Positions 28,677 through 38,688 of a stretch of 64,000 nucleotides of DNA are shown in pieces. This DNA is from Sulfitobacter faviae (GTDB lineage: Bacteria; Pseudomonadota; Alphaproteobacteria; Rhodobacterales; Rhodobacteraceae): the NCBI RefSeq assembly GCF_029870955.1, contig NZ_PGFQ01000001.1, forward strand, positions 1,736,001 to 1,800,000, written 5' to 3'. The notes below the pieces were generated by a model. The model ran no database searches and was not told the DNA's origin. It saw nothing but the letters and a program-made list of their open reading frames with translations. Position 1 is the stretch's first letter. Every line of letters begins with the position of its first letter. The position numbers and the translations under genes are program-made.

Positions 28677-30846
28677 GTGCAAAGCGATCTGCCCCTGACG
28701 CGGGATTTGGTGCTGGTGGGGGCGGGCACGCCCATGCGCTGGTGCTGCGCAAATGGGGGATGGACCCGCTGCCCGGCGCGCGGCTGACCGTCATCAACCC
28801 CGGCCCCACCGCGCCCTATACCGGCATGCTGCCCGGTCATATCGCCGGGCATTACGACCGCGATGCGTTGGAGATCGACCTGATGCGCCTTTGTCGCCAC
28901 GCCGGGGCGCGGTTGATCCTTGGGGCGGCGACGGGGATCGACCGCGCGGCGCGGGAGATCACGGTCGAAGGGCGCGGGGCCGTGGCCTATGATTTGGCGT
29001 CGATCGACATAGGCATCACGGCCAAGATGGACCTGCCGGGATTTGCCGAACACGCGGTCGGGGCCAAGCCGCTCGATCTCTATGCCGCGCGTTGGCGTGC
29101 GTTTCTGGCGGCGGTCAGGGCGGGGGAGCAGCCGCCCGAGGTGGCGGTGATCGGCGGCGGTGTGGCGGGCTGCGAGCTTGCCATGGCGATGGCTTTTGCC
29201 CTACGCGACGCGGGGGGGCAGCCTGCGGTAACGGTGGTGGAACATGGGCCGCAGCTTTCCGGCATGGCCCCCGGACCGGGGCGATGGTGCGGCGGCAGAT
29301 GGCGGAGCTTGGGGTGACCGTGGCGCTTGAGGCCAAGGTCACGCAGATCACCGACCGGCAGGTGCTCTTGGCGGATGGCGCGCCGATCCCTGCGGCGCTT
29401 TGCGTGGGGGCTGCGGGGGCGGTGCCGCAGGGCTGGCTTGCCCAGACCGATCTGCCGCTGCACGCGGGGTTCATCCGCGTGGGGGCCGATCTGGGGGTGG
29501 TAGATGATGACAGGCTCTTCGCCGTTGGCGATTGCGCGCATATGGAGGCCAACCCGCGCCCCAAGGCCGGTGTCTTTGCCGTGCGGGCGGCGCCGGTGCT
29601 GCACGACAACCTGCGCGCGGCGCTCAGCGGCGGGGCACGGCGGGTGTTCAAACCGCAGCGGCATTATCTCAAGCTGATCTCACTCGGCGGGAAAGCCGCT
29701 GTGGCGGAGCGGAATGGGCTGGCCCTCGGCGGTGCGCTGCTGTGGCGGTGGAAGGACCGGATCGACCGGAAGTTTATGGACGGGCTCGATGACCTGCCCG
29801 AGATGAAGACCGATGCGCTGACGGACCCGGTGGCCTCGGGCGTGCAGGAGGCACTGGCGGGCAAACCGCTTTGTGGTGGATGCGGGGCCAAGGTGGGCGG
29901 CGCGGTGCTGGGCGATCTTTTGGCCGAGGTGCAGCCGCCCGTCTCGGGCGATGTGCTCACCGGGGCGGGCGATGATGCGGCGGTGTTGCGCCGCCCCGGC
30001 GGCGGCTTTCAGGTGATGAGCACGGATCATCTGCGCGGCTTTGTCGAAGACCCCGCAATGATGGCGCGGATTGCGGCGGTGCATGCCTTGGGCGATGTCT
30101 GGGCGATGGGGGCCACACCGCAGGCGGCACTGAGTTCGATCATCCTGCCGCGCATGTCGCCCGCATTGCAGGCCCGGACCCTGCGCGAAATCGCGGTGGC
30201 CGCGCAGGAGGTGATGGCGGGTGCAGGCGCGCAGATCGTGGGCGGCCATACGACCATGGGCGCGGAACTGACCATCGGCTTTACGGTCACCGGCACGCGG
30301 GGCGCGATGCCCATCGGCCTCGGCGGCGCGCAGCCGGGCGATGTGCTGATGCTGACCCGGCCCATCGGATCGGGGGTGATCCTTGCAGGGCATATGGCGG
30401 GCAGGGCGCCGGGGCGGGTGGTGGCCGAAGCACTTGGCGTCATGGCCACACCGCAGGCGCGGGAGGCGGAGATTTTGGGCAAGGCCCATGCGATGACGGA
30501 TGTGACGGGCTTTGGCCTTGCCGGCCATGTGCAAGCGATCTGCCGTGCCTCGGGACTGGCGGCGGAGCTTTGGGCGGAGGCGGTGCCGCTCTACCCCGGC
30601 GCGCAGGCACTGTCGGATCAGGGGGTGGCCTCCTCCCTGCTGGCGGTCAATCAGGCGGATGCCCCGATTGCGGCGGCAGACCCGGTGAACCCGCTTTCCC
30701 ACGATCCGCAAACCGCCGGGGGACTGCTGGCAGCCCTGCCCGAGGATGCCGCGAAAGCGGCGCAGGCGCGGTTAAGGGGCGAAGGTTTGGCGGGCCATAT
30801 CATCGGCCGGCTTGAGGCGGGGGTGCCCTCTATCCGCCTGCGGTGA
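28677..30846 (+). CDS. selD: FAD/NAD(P)H oxidoreductase fused to selenide, water dikinase (SelD), two frameshifts
   Basis: Makes selenophosphate from selenide and ATP, with an attached flavoprotein. About 723 residues after repair. Residues 1-370 form an NDH-2-like oxidoreductase (LVLVGGGHAHALVLRKWG, AVIGGGVAGCELAMAMAFAL, FAVGDCAHMEANPRPKAG). SelD starts near 395: KPLCGGCGAKVGGAVL carries the catalytic Cys and Lys, then GAGDDAAVLRRPGGG, STDHLRGFVEDP, HALGDVWAMGATP and QIVGGHTTMGAE. Breaks: GGGGG at 28718-28722 (restores VGGGHAHAL) and GG at 29273-29274 (restores MAPGTGAMVRRQM). GAGG precedes the GTG start by 7 nt. It overlaps the convergent mnmH gene by 17 nt; this fusion is known in several proteobacteria and probably supplies or protects reduced selenium. 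Confidence 0.9.
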
Positions 30847-31885
30847 AACGGCTGTGCAGCGTGGCGGCGGTCTCGGCCAATGTGCTGTCATCAAGCCGGT
30901 CAAGCGTCAGCCGGGCGCGCGGGGGAGGGGTGCGGCTGGCGGCCTTGGCATAGCGCGGATCGTAATGCTGGCCGATCAGCCCTTCGGCGAGGCTGGCCCA
31001 ATCGCCCGCGCGGGCTTGGGTCTGCCACTGGGTGATCGTCTCTCCGCTATGATAGGGCCGCAGCTTGTCGATGCGATTTTCGAGCATGGCGGGGTCGGTG
31101 GTCAGGTCATCATAGGCCCGGCACAGAAAATCCGCCCGCGCGGCCAAGGGGGCGGCGATCTCAACCCGCGCGGCGTCACGCATCGCGGCCCAAAGCGCAG
31201 GCGGAAGGGTGATGTCGCCGATCTTGCTGCTCTCGGCTTCGACCCATGTCACCTGCGCGGGCTCGAGCGGCAATAGCGCTTGGGCGAGCCGGGATTCGAA
31301 CATCTTTTGATGCGGCTGCCCGCCATCCACCGCACCGAAAAGGGAGCCGCGGTGCTGCGCCAGCCCTTCGAGGTCAAGCACCTGCGCGCCTGTCTTGGCC
31401 AGATGGTGCAGCAGCCGTGTCTTGGCGGTGCCGGTGCCGCCTTCGATCAGCATCAGCCGATGCGGCAGGGGCGTGTCGTAGAGCGCGGCGACCACGAGCC
31501 GCCGGTAGCTGCGATAGCCGCCGCGCAGCAGTTGCACGCGCCAGCCGACCTGATCGAGGATCGTCGAGAATGCCCCCGACCGCTGCCCGCCGCGCCAGCA
31601 ATAGACCAGTGGCTGCCAGCCGCCGTCTTTATCCGCCAGCGCCGTTTGCAAATGCCGCGCCGTGTTCTGCGCCACCAGCGCCCCGCCGATCTTGCGCGCG
31701 TCGAAGGGGCTGACCTGCTTGTAGATCGTGCCCACTTCGGCGCGCTCCGCGTCCGACAGCACGGGCAGGTTGATGGCGCCGGGCAGATGATCCTCGGCAA
31801 ACTCCATTGGCGCGCGCACGTCGATGATCGTATCGACGCGGAGCTGGGCGAGGTCCGACAGGGCGGTGAGGGTGCAGGGTGTCAT
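30830..31885 (-). CDS. mnmH: tRNA 2-selenouridine synthase
   Basis: Replaces sulfur by selenium (through a geranylated intermediate in E. coli) at the wobble 2-thiouridine of tRNA, using selenophosphate. 351 residues. The N-terminal rhodanese domain has the catalytic cysteine in VYCWRGGQRSGAF near 89-102, after IDVRAPMEFAEDHLPGAINLP. The C-terminal P-loop domain has LIEGGTGTAKTRLLHHLA near 143. Encoded tail to tail with the selD fusion, its selenophosphate source. ATG 31885 is preferred over the TTG at 31900. No selA, selB or selC is in the window. Confidence 0.94.
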   Translation of the reverse strand: MTPCTLTALSDLAQLRVDTIIDVRAPMEFAEDHLPGAINLPVLSDAERAEVGTIYKQVSPFDARKIGGALVAQNTARHLQTALADKDGGWQPLVYCWRGGQRSGAFSTILDQVGWRVQLLRGGYRSYRRLVVAALYDTPLPHRLMLIEGGTGTAKTRLLHHLAKTGAQVLDLEGLAQHRGSLFGAVDGGQPHQKMFESRLAQALLPLEPAQVTWVEAESSKIGDITLPPALWAAMRDAARVEIAAPLAARADFLCRAYDDLTTDPAMLENRIDKLRPYHSGETITQWQTQARAGDWASLAEGLIGQHYDPRYAKAASRTPPPRARLTLDRLDDSTLAETAATLHSRFTAGG

Positions 31886-31936
31886 CTGGGGGTCCGGCAA
31901 GGCCCCGCGCCCCGTGACAGGGCGCGGGGGAATGGC

Positions 31937-32287
31937 TCAGGCCTTGGCGGCGATCACCAGCACTTCGACCAGATATTCCGGCGTGGCGAGTTTGGATTCG
32001 CCGCAGGCGCGGGCGGGGGCTTGGCCCTCGGGCACCCATGCGTCCCAGACGGCGTTCATGGCTTCGAAATCGGCCATGTCGGCCAGCCAGATGGTGGATT
32101 GCAGGATGCGGGTCTTGTCGCTGCCGACTTCGGCCAGAAGGGCGTCGACCTTATCAAGGCAATCTTGGGTCTGCTGGGCCACATCCGCCCCCGCCGTGCC
32201 GACCTGACCGGCAAGGTAGATCACATCGCCATGCTCGACGATTTGGCTCATGCGGGTGTTGGTGTGGTGGCGTTTGATCTCGGTCAT
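31937..32287 (-). CDS. RidA/YjgF-family enamine/imine deaminase
   Basis: 116-residue RidA-family protein. Members hydrolyse reactive 2-aminoacrylate and related enamines formed by PLP enzymes. Family landmarks are GDVIYLAGQVG near 20-31 and the C-terminal core APARACGESKLATPEYLVEV, which differs from canonical RidA (there the Arg that binds the carboxylate sits in a R-x-x-V/I context), so it may belong to another Rid subfamily. Fifty nt upstream of mnmH on the same strand. Confidence 0.82.
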   Translation of the reverse strand: MTEIKRHHTNTRMSQIVEHGDVIYLAGQVGTAGADVAQQTQDCLDKVDALLAEVGSDKTRILQSTIWLADMADFEAMNAVWDAWVPEGQAPARACGESKLATPEYLVEVLVIAAKA

Positions 32288-32358
32288 TCTGTCTCTCCTT
32301 TGACGTTGCAAAACTTGTGGCAGCTTTACGTGGGGGAGGCCAGATCAAAGCCTGCGCT

Positions 32359-32745
32359 TCAAGACCTCTCGATCGGGCCGCCCGCTTTTTCCCAGCCGCC
32401 GAAACCGTCTTTCAGATGGGCCGCGTCAAAACCCATGTCTTGCAGCGTCGCGACCGAGATGGCCGAGCGCCAGCCAGAGGCGCAGTGAAAGACGAACTTC
32501 TTGTCTTGGGCAAAGACCTCTTTGAAATATGGGCTCTCGGGGTCAACCCAGAACTCCAACATGCCGCGCGGGCAGTGGAAGGCACCGGGGATGAACCCGG
32601 TGCGTTCGCGTTCGCGGGGGTCACGCAGGTCGACGAATTGCACGTTTTCGTCCTCCAGCATGGCGATGGCCTCAGTGCTGTCGATCTCTTCGATCCGGGC
32701 GCGCGCCTCGGCGACCATTTGCGCGGCGGTTTTCTTGAGGGCCAT
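32359..32745 (-). CDS. single-domain rhodanese-like sulfurtransferase
   Basis: 128-residue cytoplasmic rhodanese-like protein. The active-site loop is FHCASGWRSAISVATL near residues 88-103, with Cys at about 90 as the persulfide carrier. The domain opens VQFVDLRDPRERERTGFIPGA. No signal peptide. It starts 12 nt after the upstream MltB gene ends, so the two are likely in one transcript; the physiological sulfur acceptor is unknown. Confidence 0.87.
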   Translation of the reverse strand: MALKKTAAQMVAEARARIEEIDSTEAIAMLEDENVQFVDLRDPRERERTGFIPGAFHCPRGMLEFWVDPESPYFKEVFAQDKKFVFHCASGWRSAISVATLQDMGFDAAHLKDGFGGWEKAGGPIERS

Positions 32746-32756
32746 CGGTCTTCTCC

Positions 32757-33934
32757 TTACAGTTTGTTCAGCAACTCAGGCGTGGGCCAGCCATCGACGG
32801 GCATGCCGAGACGTTCCTGCTCGGCCCGCACCGCACCGCGGGTGCCAGAGCCGAGGATGCCATCCACATCGCCCACGTCATAGCCCTTGGCTTGGAGTTT
32901 GCGTTGCAGCGTTTTCATCGCCTCGCCGCCCAGACCGGGGGCCGGATTGCCCGCGTCATAGACCTGCGCGCCTTCCAGCCGGGTGGCGAAATAGGCGGCG
33001 GTCATGACGTAGGTAAAGCTCTGGTTCCACTCGAAATAAACGCGGAAGTTCGGATAGGCGATGAAAGCAGGCCCGCCGCGCCCCTGCGGCAGCAGGACAG
33101 AGGCGGTCAGCCCCTCGGCCAGCGGTCCGTTGCGGGGGAGACACCCATGGCCTGCCATTCGCTGACGGGTTTTGTGGTCTCCAGCCCGGTTTGCGACCAG
33201 TCGAAATCCTGCGGCAGGGTGACCTCGGCCAACCAAGGCTCGCCCGCGCGCCAGCCAAGGCTTTGCAGCATCTTGGCACCCGACAGCAGCGCATCGGGGG
33301 CAGATGTCTTGAGCGAGACCGCGCCGTCGCCGTCGCCATCCACCCCGTTCTCGAGGATGTCGCGCGGCAGCATTTGCACCATGCCGATCTCACCGGCCCA
33401 AGCGCCGGTGGTGGTGGCCGGGTCGAACGCACCGCGCTCGAAAAGCTCTAGCGCCGCGAAAAGCTGTGGGCGGAACAGTTCGGGGCGGCGGCAGTCATGG
33501 GAAAGGGTCGCCAGCGCGTTGGCGGTGTTGAAGTCGCCTTGGAACGCGCCGTAATCCGTCTCGAACGCCCAGAAGGCCAAAAGCACGCCACGGCTGACGC
33601 CGTATTCCGCCTCGATCCGGTCGAAGATGGCGTCGTATTTCTCGGCCATGGCGCGGCCTCGGTTGATCCGGTTTTCCGAGATCAGGCGGCGCGAGAATTC
33701 GATGAAGGGCTTTTGAAACACCCCTTGGGCCTGATCGGCGCGCAGCACGGCGGGGTCTTGGCGCAGGCTGGCAAAGAAACGCTCGGCCTTGGCGGGATCG
33801 GCGCCGTTCGCCACGGCCTCGGCCTTGGCATCGGCGATGAAACTGGAGAAATCCCCGCCGCATTTGGCTTGCGCATAGGCGCTGGCGGGAAGGGTGAGCG
33901 CCGCGAGTGCGGCGGCGAGAAACGTGGGGCGCAT
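32757..33934 (-). CDS. lytic murein transglycosylase, MltB type with peptidoglycan-binding domain, one frameshift
   Basis: Peptidoglycan-cleaving enzyme of the MltB family. About 392 residues after repair. A signal peptide (FLAAALAALTLPASAYAQ) leads into the SLT_2 domain with the catalytic Glu in LLAFWAFETDYGAFQGDFN near 118-136 and the MVQMLPRDILENGVDGDGDG segment near 185-205. A C-terminal peptidoglycan-binding module follows (LQRKLQAKGYDVGDVDGILG). The frame breaks at plus-strand GGGGG 33134-33138; one more C on the coding strand restores MGVSPRNGPLAEGLTASVLL. It ends 13 nt after... and starts 13 nt downstream of the cbiB stop, suggesting one transcript. Confidence 0.88.
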
Positions 33935-33947
33935 GGTTACCTCTTTG

Positions 33948-34854
33948 TCACAGACAGGCCAGAACTAGGGCGATTGCCCACATCACCAACCATGCCTGCC
34001 AGAGGCGGGTGATGGCCGCATCGATCTCCAAAGGTCCGATGACGCGCGCCCCGCGCCATGCACCCAAGGAAACTGCTGCACCCGCCCATCATAACTGCGC
34101 GGACCGGCGAGGGCCACACCTATGGCCCGCGCCATGGCGGCTTCCGGCCAACCGGCATTGGGCGAGCGGTGCAGCGCCGCGTCGGCCTTGATGTCGCGCC
34201 AGCGGTGCAGCACCCCGCCGGGCAAGGCAATCAGGAGGGCGGTCAGCCGTGCGGGGGCGAGGTTCAGAAGGTCGTCCATCCGCGCCGCGGCCCAGCCGAA
34301 ATCGGCATAGCGCGGGGTGCGGTAGCCGATCATACTGTCGGCGGTGTTAACGATTTTATAGACCAGCAGCCCCGGCAGACCGCCCAGCAGGAACCAAAAG
34401 GCAGGGGCGATGATCCCGTCGCTGAGGTTCTCCGCCCCGCTTTCGATTGCCGAGCGGGCGACCGCATCTGCGGGCATCTCGCCAGTATCGCGGCTGACGA
34501 TCATCGCCACGGCGCGGCGCCCTGCGGGCAGCGACTGGCGCAGCCCGTCGGCCACGGCGCGCAGGTGCTCGACGAGGGAACGTTGCGCCAGCAGGATGGC
34601 GGCGAGGATGATCTCGATGAGGGGGCCAAAAAGGCTGAGCGCCCAGCCGAGCAGCGCGGCCCCGATCATCAGCGCCAGCAGCAACGCCACGCCCTTGGCG
34701 CGGCGGGCTTGGCCGTGGTTCAGCCGACGGTCCCCCAACCGATCAGCCGCCCCATCAGCACCGCCGGATGCGGCAGGCGGCGCCAGAGCCAGTCCGGCTC
34801 TCCAAGCGCCGCGTCCAGCAGCATGGCCAGCGCGAGGATCGCCGCCGTGCTCAT
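33948..34854 (-). CDS. cbiB: adenosylcobinamide-phosphate synthase CbiB, two frameshifts
   Basis: Attaches aminopropanol (or its phosphate) to adenosylcobyric acid in cobalamin synthesis; membrane protein. About 302 residues after repair. Landmarks: [19 protein letters not shown] at the N terminus with [31 protein letters not shown] and [18 protein letters not shown] near 125-165, and [18 protein letters not shown] near 180. One G is missing in each of two coding-strand runs: plus-strand CCCCC 34732-34736 (restores [13 protein letters not shown]) and a CCCC near 34054-34057 (restores [17 protein letters not shown]). The ATG overlaps the cobD stop (ATGA). Confidence 0.88.
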
Positions 34855-35797
34855 GCCAGCGCCCGCTCCAGCCGCGCCCAACCTATCGAGGGGGGCAGGC
34901 CAAGGCGCAGCCAGCGGGGGTTATAGGGGAAGACGCGGCTCCAGATATGGTGCCTTGCGAGGCGGGTTTGCCATGCCTGCGCGTCTTCGACCTCATAGAG
35001 CCGGAAAAGCGGGGTGCCGCCGACGATCTGCGCGCCTGCTGTGGTCATCAGCCCATCGAGACGCGCGGCCTCGGCCCCCAGCCGCGCCCGCGTGGCTTCG
35101 GCCCATGTTTCATCCCGCAGCGCCGCCGCGCCGATATGCAGCGCGGGGCCGCTGACCGGCCATGGCCCAAGCATCTGTTCAAGCCGCGCGACCAAGGCCG
35201 GATCGCCGATCACGAACCCCAGCCGCAGCCCGGCCAGCCCCCAGAATTTGCCAAAGCTCTTGAGGATCAACGTGCCGGGCACCGTGGCCTGCGCCATCAG
35301 GGTGGCGTTGGGCGTGATGTCGCAAAAGCTCTCATCAATGATGCTGAGCGGGCTGTCGTCTCTGCCATGGGCCACAGGCGCCCGTCGGGGTTGTTGGGAT
35401 GGACGTGAACGGCGGCTTCGGTCTCGCCCGTCTCGACCACTTGCCAGCCGTTCTCGGCGAAGCTGGCGGCATGTTCGTTATAGGTCGGCCCGGGGATGCG
35501 CACGCGGCCCTTCGGGGCCAGCGCCGGGATTCGCGCGATGGCCGAGGAGGCCCCCGGCACGGCGAGGATCGCGGCCCCTTCGGGCACTTGCCAAAAGCCG
35601 CGGGCGGCGGCCAGCAGCGCGTCTTGCGCCACCGCGTCGGGGAGGGCAGCCCATGCGCCCGCAGGCAGGGCAGGTATTGGGTAGGGCGCGGGGTTGATCC
35701 CAGTGGAAAGGTCGATCCAATCCGACCGCTGCCCGCCGAAACGCGCCGCTGCCGCATCGACACCGCCGCCGTGGTCGCGCTGGTCTGGCTTTTGCAT
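34851..35797 (-). CDS. cobD: threonine-phosphate decarboxylase (CobD/CobC family), one frameshift
   Basis: PLP enzyme giving aminopropanol phosphate for the cobalamin lower loop, in Rhodobacterales often named CobC. About 315 residues after repair. Landmarks: [16 protein letters not shown] and [16 protein letters not shown] at the N terminus, SIIDESFCD near 183, and the PLP lysine in [19 protein letters not shown] near 212-230. A GG/CC doublet at 35372-35373 needs one more base to join PNNPDGRLW to [16 protein letters not shown] 35797 with AGGGG 6 nt upstream is preferred to ATG 35803. No cobalamin riboswitch is visible in the 85 nt before it. Confidence 0.86.
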
Positions 35798-35882
35798 GAT
35801 CATCCCCTGCCGTCGTCGCTGCGGTGAAAGCGCAAAAGCGCTGCGCGATCAAGCGCCTTCCACGGGGCAGGGGGAGGGGAGG

Positions 35883-36857
35883 TCAGCCGCGCCCGTGCGG
35901 CGCGTCGAAGTCCAGCACCGGATTGATCGGGATGATGCGGTGTGGGTTAATCGTGTCATGGCTGTAGTGATAGTGCCGCACGATATGGTCGAAGTTCACC
36001 GTCTCGGCCACGCCCGGCACCTGATAGAGTTCGCGCGTATAGGCCCAGATGTTCGGGTAATCGACGATCCGGTGGCGGTTACATTTGAAGTGCAGGTGAT
36101 AAACCTTGTCGAAGCGCACCAGCGTGGTGAAAAGCCGCCAGTCGGCCTCGGTCATCCGGTCGCCCGCGAGGTAGCGGTTCTGCGACAGGATGTCTTCGAT
36201 CCAATCCAACGTGTCGAAGAGCGGATGCACGGCAGCGTCATAGGCCTCTTGCGTGGTGGCGAAACCGGCTTTGTAGACGCCGTTGTTCAGCGTGTCATAG
36301 ACGCGGGCGTTCACCTTTTCGATGCGGTCGTGCAGGGGGGCGGGGTAATAGTCATCACTGTTGCCGGTGATCGCGTTGAAGGCGCTGTTGAACATGCGAA
36401 TGATCTCGGCGCTCTCATTGCTGACGATGGTCTCGCGCTCTTTGTCCCAAAGGATCGGCACGGTCACGCGGCCCGTGAAATCGGGATCGGCGCGGGTGTA
36501 GATGTCGCGGGCATAGGGCAGGCCGAAGAGCGTGTCGCCCGTGGCACCGGGGAAATCCGTGTCAAAGGTCCAGCCCTCGCCCAGCATATCGGGATGCACG
36601 ACAGAGACACCGATGTGATCTTCCAGCCCCTTCAACTGGCGGAAGATCAGCGCGCGATGCGCCCATGGGCAGGCATAGCTGACGTAGAGGTGGTAGCGCC
36701 CCGATTCTGCCTTGAACCCGCCTTTGCCGCTCGGTCCGGCGCTGCCATCGGCGGTCACCCAGTTGCGAAACTTGGCCTCGCTGCGCTCAAATTTGCCGCC
36801 CGAGGATTTGGTGTCATACCATTTGTCTTGCCATTTACCGTCGACCAATAGGCCCAT
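35883..36857 (-). CDS. glutathionyl-hydroquinone reductase-like omega-class glutathione transferase
   Basis: Reduces glutathionyl-hydroquinones, freeing glutathione (YqjG/PcpF family). 324 residues, the usual size. The catalytic cysteine is in YVSYACPWAHRALIFRQLKG near 58-77, the Cys-Pro-Trp-Ala-His-Arg motif of this family. RVTVPILWDKERETIVSNES is the glutathione-binding segment, and the helical C-terminal domain contains DWRLFTTLVRFDKVYHLHFK. GGAGAACAAG precedes the ATG. It lies upstream of cobD with 85 nt between them. Confidence 0.92.
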   Translation of the reverse strand: MGLLVDGKWQDKWYDTKSSGGKFERSEAKFRNWVTADGSAGPSGKGGFKAESGRYHLYVSYACPWAHRALIFRQLKGLEDHIGVSVVHPDMLGEGWTFDTDFPGATGDTLFGLPYARDIYTRADPDFTGRVTVPILWDKERETIVSNESAEIIRMFNSAFNAITGNSDDYYPAPLHDRIEKVNARVYDTLNNGVYKAGFATTQEAYDAAVHPLFDTLDWIEDILSQNRYLAGDRMTEADWRLFTTLVRFDKVYHLHFKCNRHRIVDYPNIWAYTRELYQVPGVAETVNFDHIVRHYHYSHDTINPHRIIPINPVLDFDAPHGRG

Positions 36858-37029
36858 CTTGTTCTCCTTTCCGCGTTTGAGGGTATATCTAGGGCAGGGC
36901 GCGGGGGCCGCCCATCTTCATAGGCGCGCAGCCGCTCTGCGCTGATGCAGACTGCCCAAACGTCACCAATTCTTAACTTGAATTTTCTACGCTTTCCGCC
37001 AGCTTAGAGGCATCAGCGGGGGATTGTGC

Positions 37030-37386
37030 ATGGAAGAATTTCTGTCGAAAGAAATACAGGCGGGGCTGGATGCCGCGCGTATGGCAAGCCTGCGCAAGGG
37101 CGCGCGCCTGCGGCTTGAGGCGGGCGGTGATGTCTACCGCGTGCTGCGCATGTGGAAGACCGGTTTCTCCGTCGATGCACAGGACGCGCCCAAGCTGCGC
37201 GGGCTGGTCGATCTCTATGACGGCAGCCTGCATCTGTTCCAATGTCTGATCGTGGCGAGCGAGGAAGAAGCGGGCGAGATGCGTTATGAGTTCAAGCGCG
37301 CCACCGCCGTGGCGGACCGTCCGCCGCTTGATTTCGAACGCTCCGCCGATGCGCCGCTGGATCTGATCGAAGACGGCCGCGCCTGA
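37030..37386 (+). CDS. conserved hypothetical cytoplasmic protein (Rhodobacterales)
   Basis: 118 residues, no signal peptide or membrane segment. I recognise it as a conserved Rhodobacterales protein of unknown function, recalled from sequences of this type, without a named domain. Visible features are a basic helix LDAARMASLRKGARLRLEAG near 14-33, then VYRVLRMWKTGFSVDAQDAP and LVDLYDGSLHLFQCLIVASE, a beta-rich middle. A small regulatory or PilZ-like fold is possible but not shown. Start ATG 37030; a TTG two codons upstream is unlikely. Followed by a strong terminator. Confidence 0.75.
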   Translation: MEEFLSKEIQAGLDAARMASLRKGARLRLEAGGDVYRVLRMWKTGFSVDAQDAPKLRGLVDLYDGSLHLFQCLIVASEEEAGEMRYEFKRATAVADRPPLDFERSADAPLDLIEDGRA

Positions 37387-37391
37387 TAGGG

Positions 37392-37424
37392 CGGCACGGC
37401 GGGGCTTCCCCGCCGCGCCGTTTC
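37392..37424. terminator. terminator between convergent genes at 37.4 kb
   Basis: GGCGGGG, CTT loop, CCCCGCC inner stem (37398-37404 with 37408-37414) extended outward by CGGC/GCCG with one A-C mismatch, followed by TTTCGTT on the plus strand. It separates the hypothetical gene from the PatB/MalY aminotransferase stop. Confidence 0.8.
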
Positions 37425-37425
37425 G

Positions 37426-38592
37426 TTACTGCAAATCACTGAAGGCTTTGGTGAGCCGCTCACAGGCTTCCTCGACCCGTGCGCGCGGGGTGGCGAGGTT
37501 GAAGCGCATGAAGCTTTCGCCCCCGTGCCAAAGGTGGCGCCGTGGTTGGCAGCGATAGCGGCGCTTTTCTCGACACGGTCCTGAAACTCTGCGGGCGCCA
37601 TGCCGGTGCCCGAAAAGTCCACCCAAGCCAGATAGGTCGATTCCAGTGGCATCGAGCTTAGCCCCGGGATCGCGTTCACCGCCTCGTCGAAGATCTGCCG
37701 GTTGTTGTCGAGATAGGCGGTCAACTCATCCACCCAAGCGGCCCCTCGGGCGAATAGGCAGCGGTCGCCATGATCAGCCCGAAGGAGTTTGCCGAAACGC
37801 CCAAGGCCGCCATGCGCCGGGCTAAGCGCTCGCGCAGCTTGGGGTCATGAATGATGACGTTTCCGGTATGGCCGCCCGCGATGTTGAAGGTCTTGGTCGT
37901 GGCGGTCATCATCACCAGACGGTCTTCGATCCCGTCGATCTGGGCCATGGGGATATGCTTGTGCCCCGGCATCACCAGATCGTGGTGGATCTCATCCGAG
38001 ACCAGCACCAGATCGTGCCGCTTGGCGAAGTCGGCCACGCCTTGCAGTTCCTCACGGCTCCAGACCCGCCCGCCGGGGTTATGCGGCGAGCAGAGGATCA
38101 CCATCTTCTCATTCCCGGTCATCAGGGCGTCATAGGCGTCAAAATCCATCTCGTAACGGCCCGAGGCATTGGTCAGCGGGCATTCCACCACCCGACGCTC
38201 GGCGGCGTTAATCACGCGGGCGAAGGCGTGATAGACCGGGGTGAACAGCACCACCCCATCGCCGGGCTGGGTGAAAGCATCGACGCACATGGCGGTGCCG
38301 TTCACCAAACCATGCGTGGTAAAGATCGCCTCGGCGTCGACCTTCCAACCGTGGCGGTTTTCCATCCACCATTGGATCGCGGCGAGGTATTTGCTGTCAT
38401 CGCCGAAATACCCGTGCACCCCGTGATCAATCTGGGCCTGAAGCGCGTCCTGCACCACCTGCGGGGGCGGAAATCCATGTCGGCCACCCACATGGCGATG
38501 CCGGTATCCGCGGGCACGCCATAGATCGCTTCCATCTTGTCCCATTTCGCACAATGGGTGCCGCGCCGGTCGATGATGTCGTCAAAGCTCAT
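37426..38592 (-). CDS. PatB/MalY-family aminotransferase or C-S lyase, three frameshifts
   Basis: PLP fold-type I protein; relatives include cystathionine beta-lyases (PatB, MalY). About 389 residues after repair. Landmarks: MSFDDIIDRRGTHCAKWDKM at the start, MWVADMDFRPPQVVQDAL near 34-51, CSPHNPGGRVWSREEL near 163, SDEIHHDLVMPGHKHIP near 200, and the PLP lysine in TATTKTFNIAGGHTGNV near 235. Breaks at plus-strand GGGGG 38463-38467, CCCC 37742-37745 and CCCCC 37520-37524, each needing one base (the last restores FGTGGESFMRFNLATPRARV). Substrate unknown; a methionine-related C-S lyase is the likeliest role. Confidence 0.85.
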
Positions 38593-38688
38593 GCTGGTCT
38601 CTCCTGATATTGCGGCCAAGCTAACGGCTGCCGCAGGCGCTGCAAGCCCCCGGTTGCGCGATGCACGGGCATGGCCTAAATGAGCGGG

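Noticed and set aside
35798..35882. Cobalamin riboswitch before cobD/cbiB
   Set aside because: The gap is about 85 nt, too short for a cobalamin riboswitch, and no box-like conserved core is visible.
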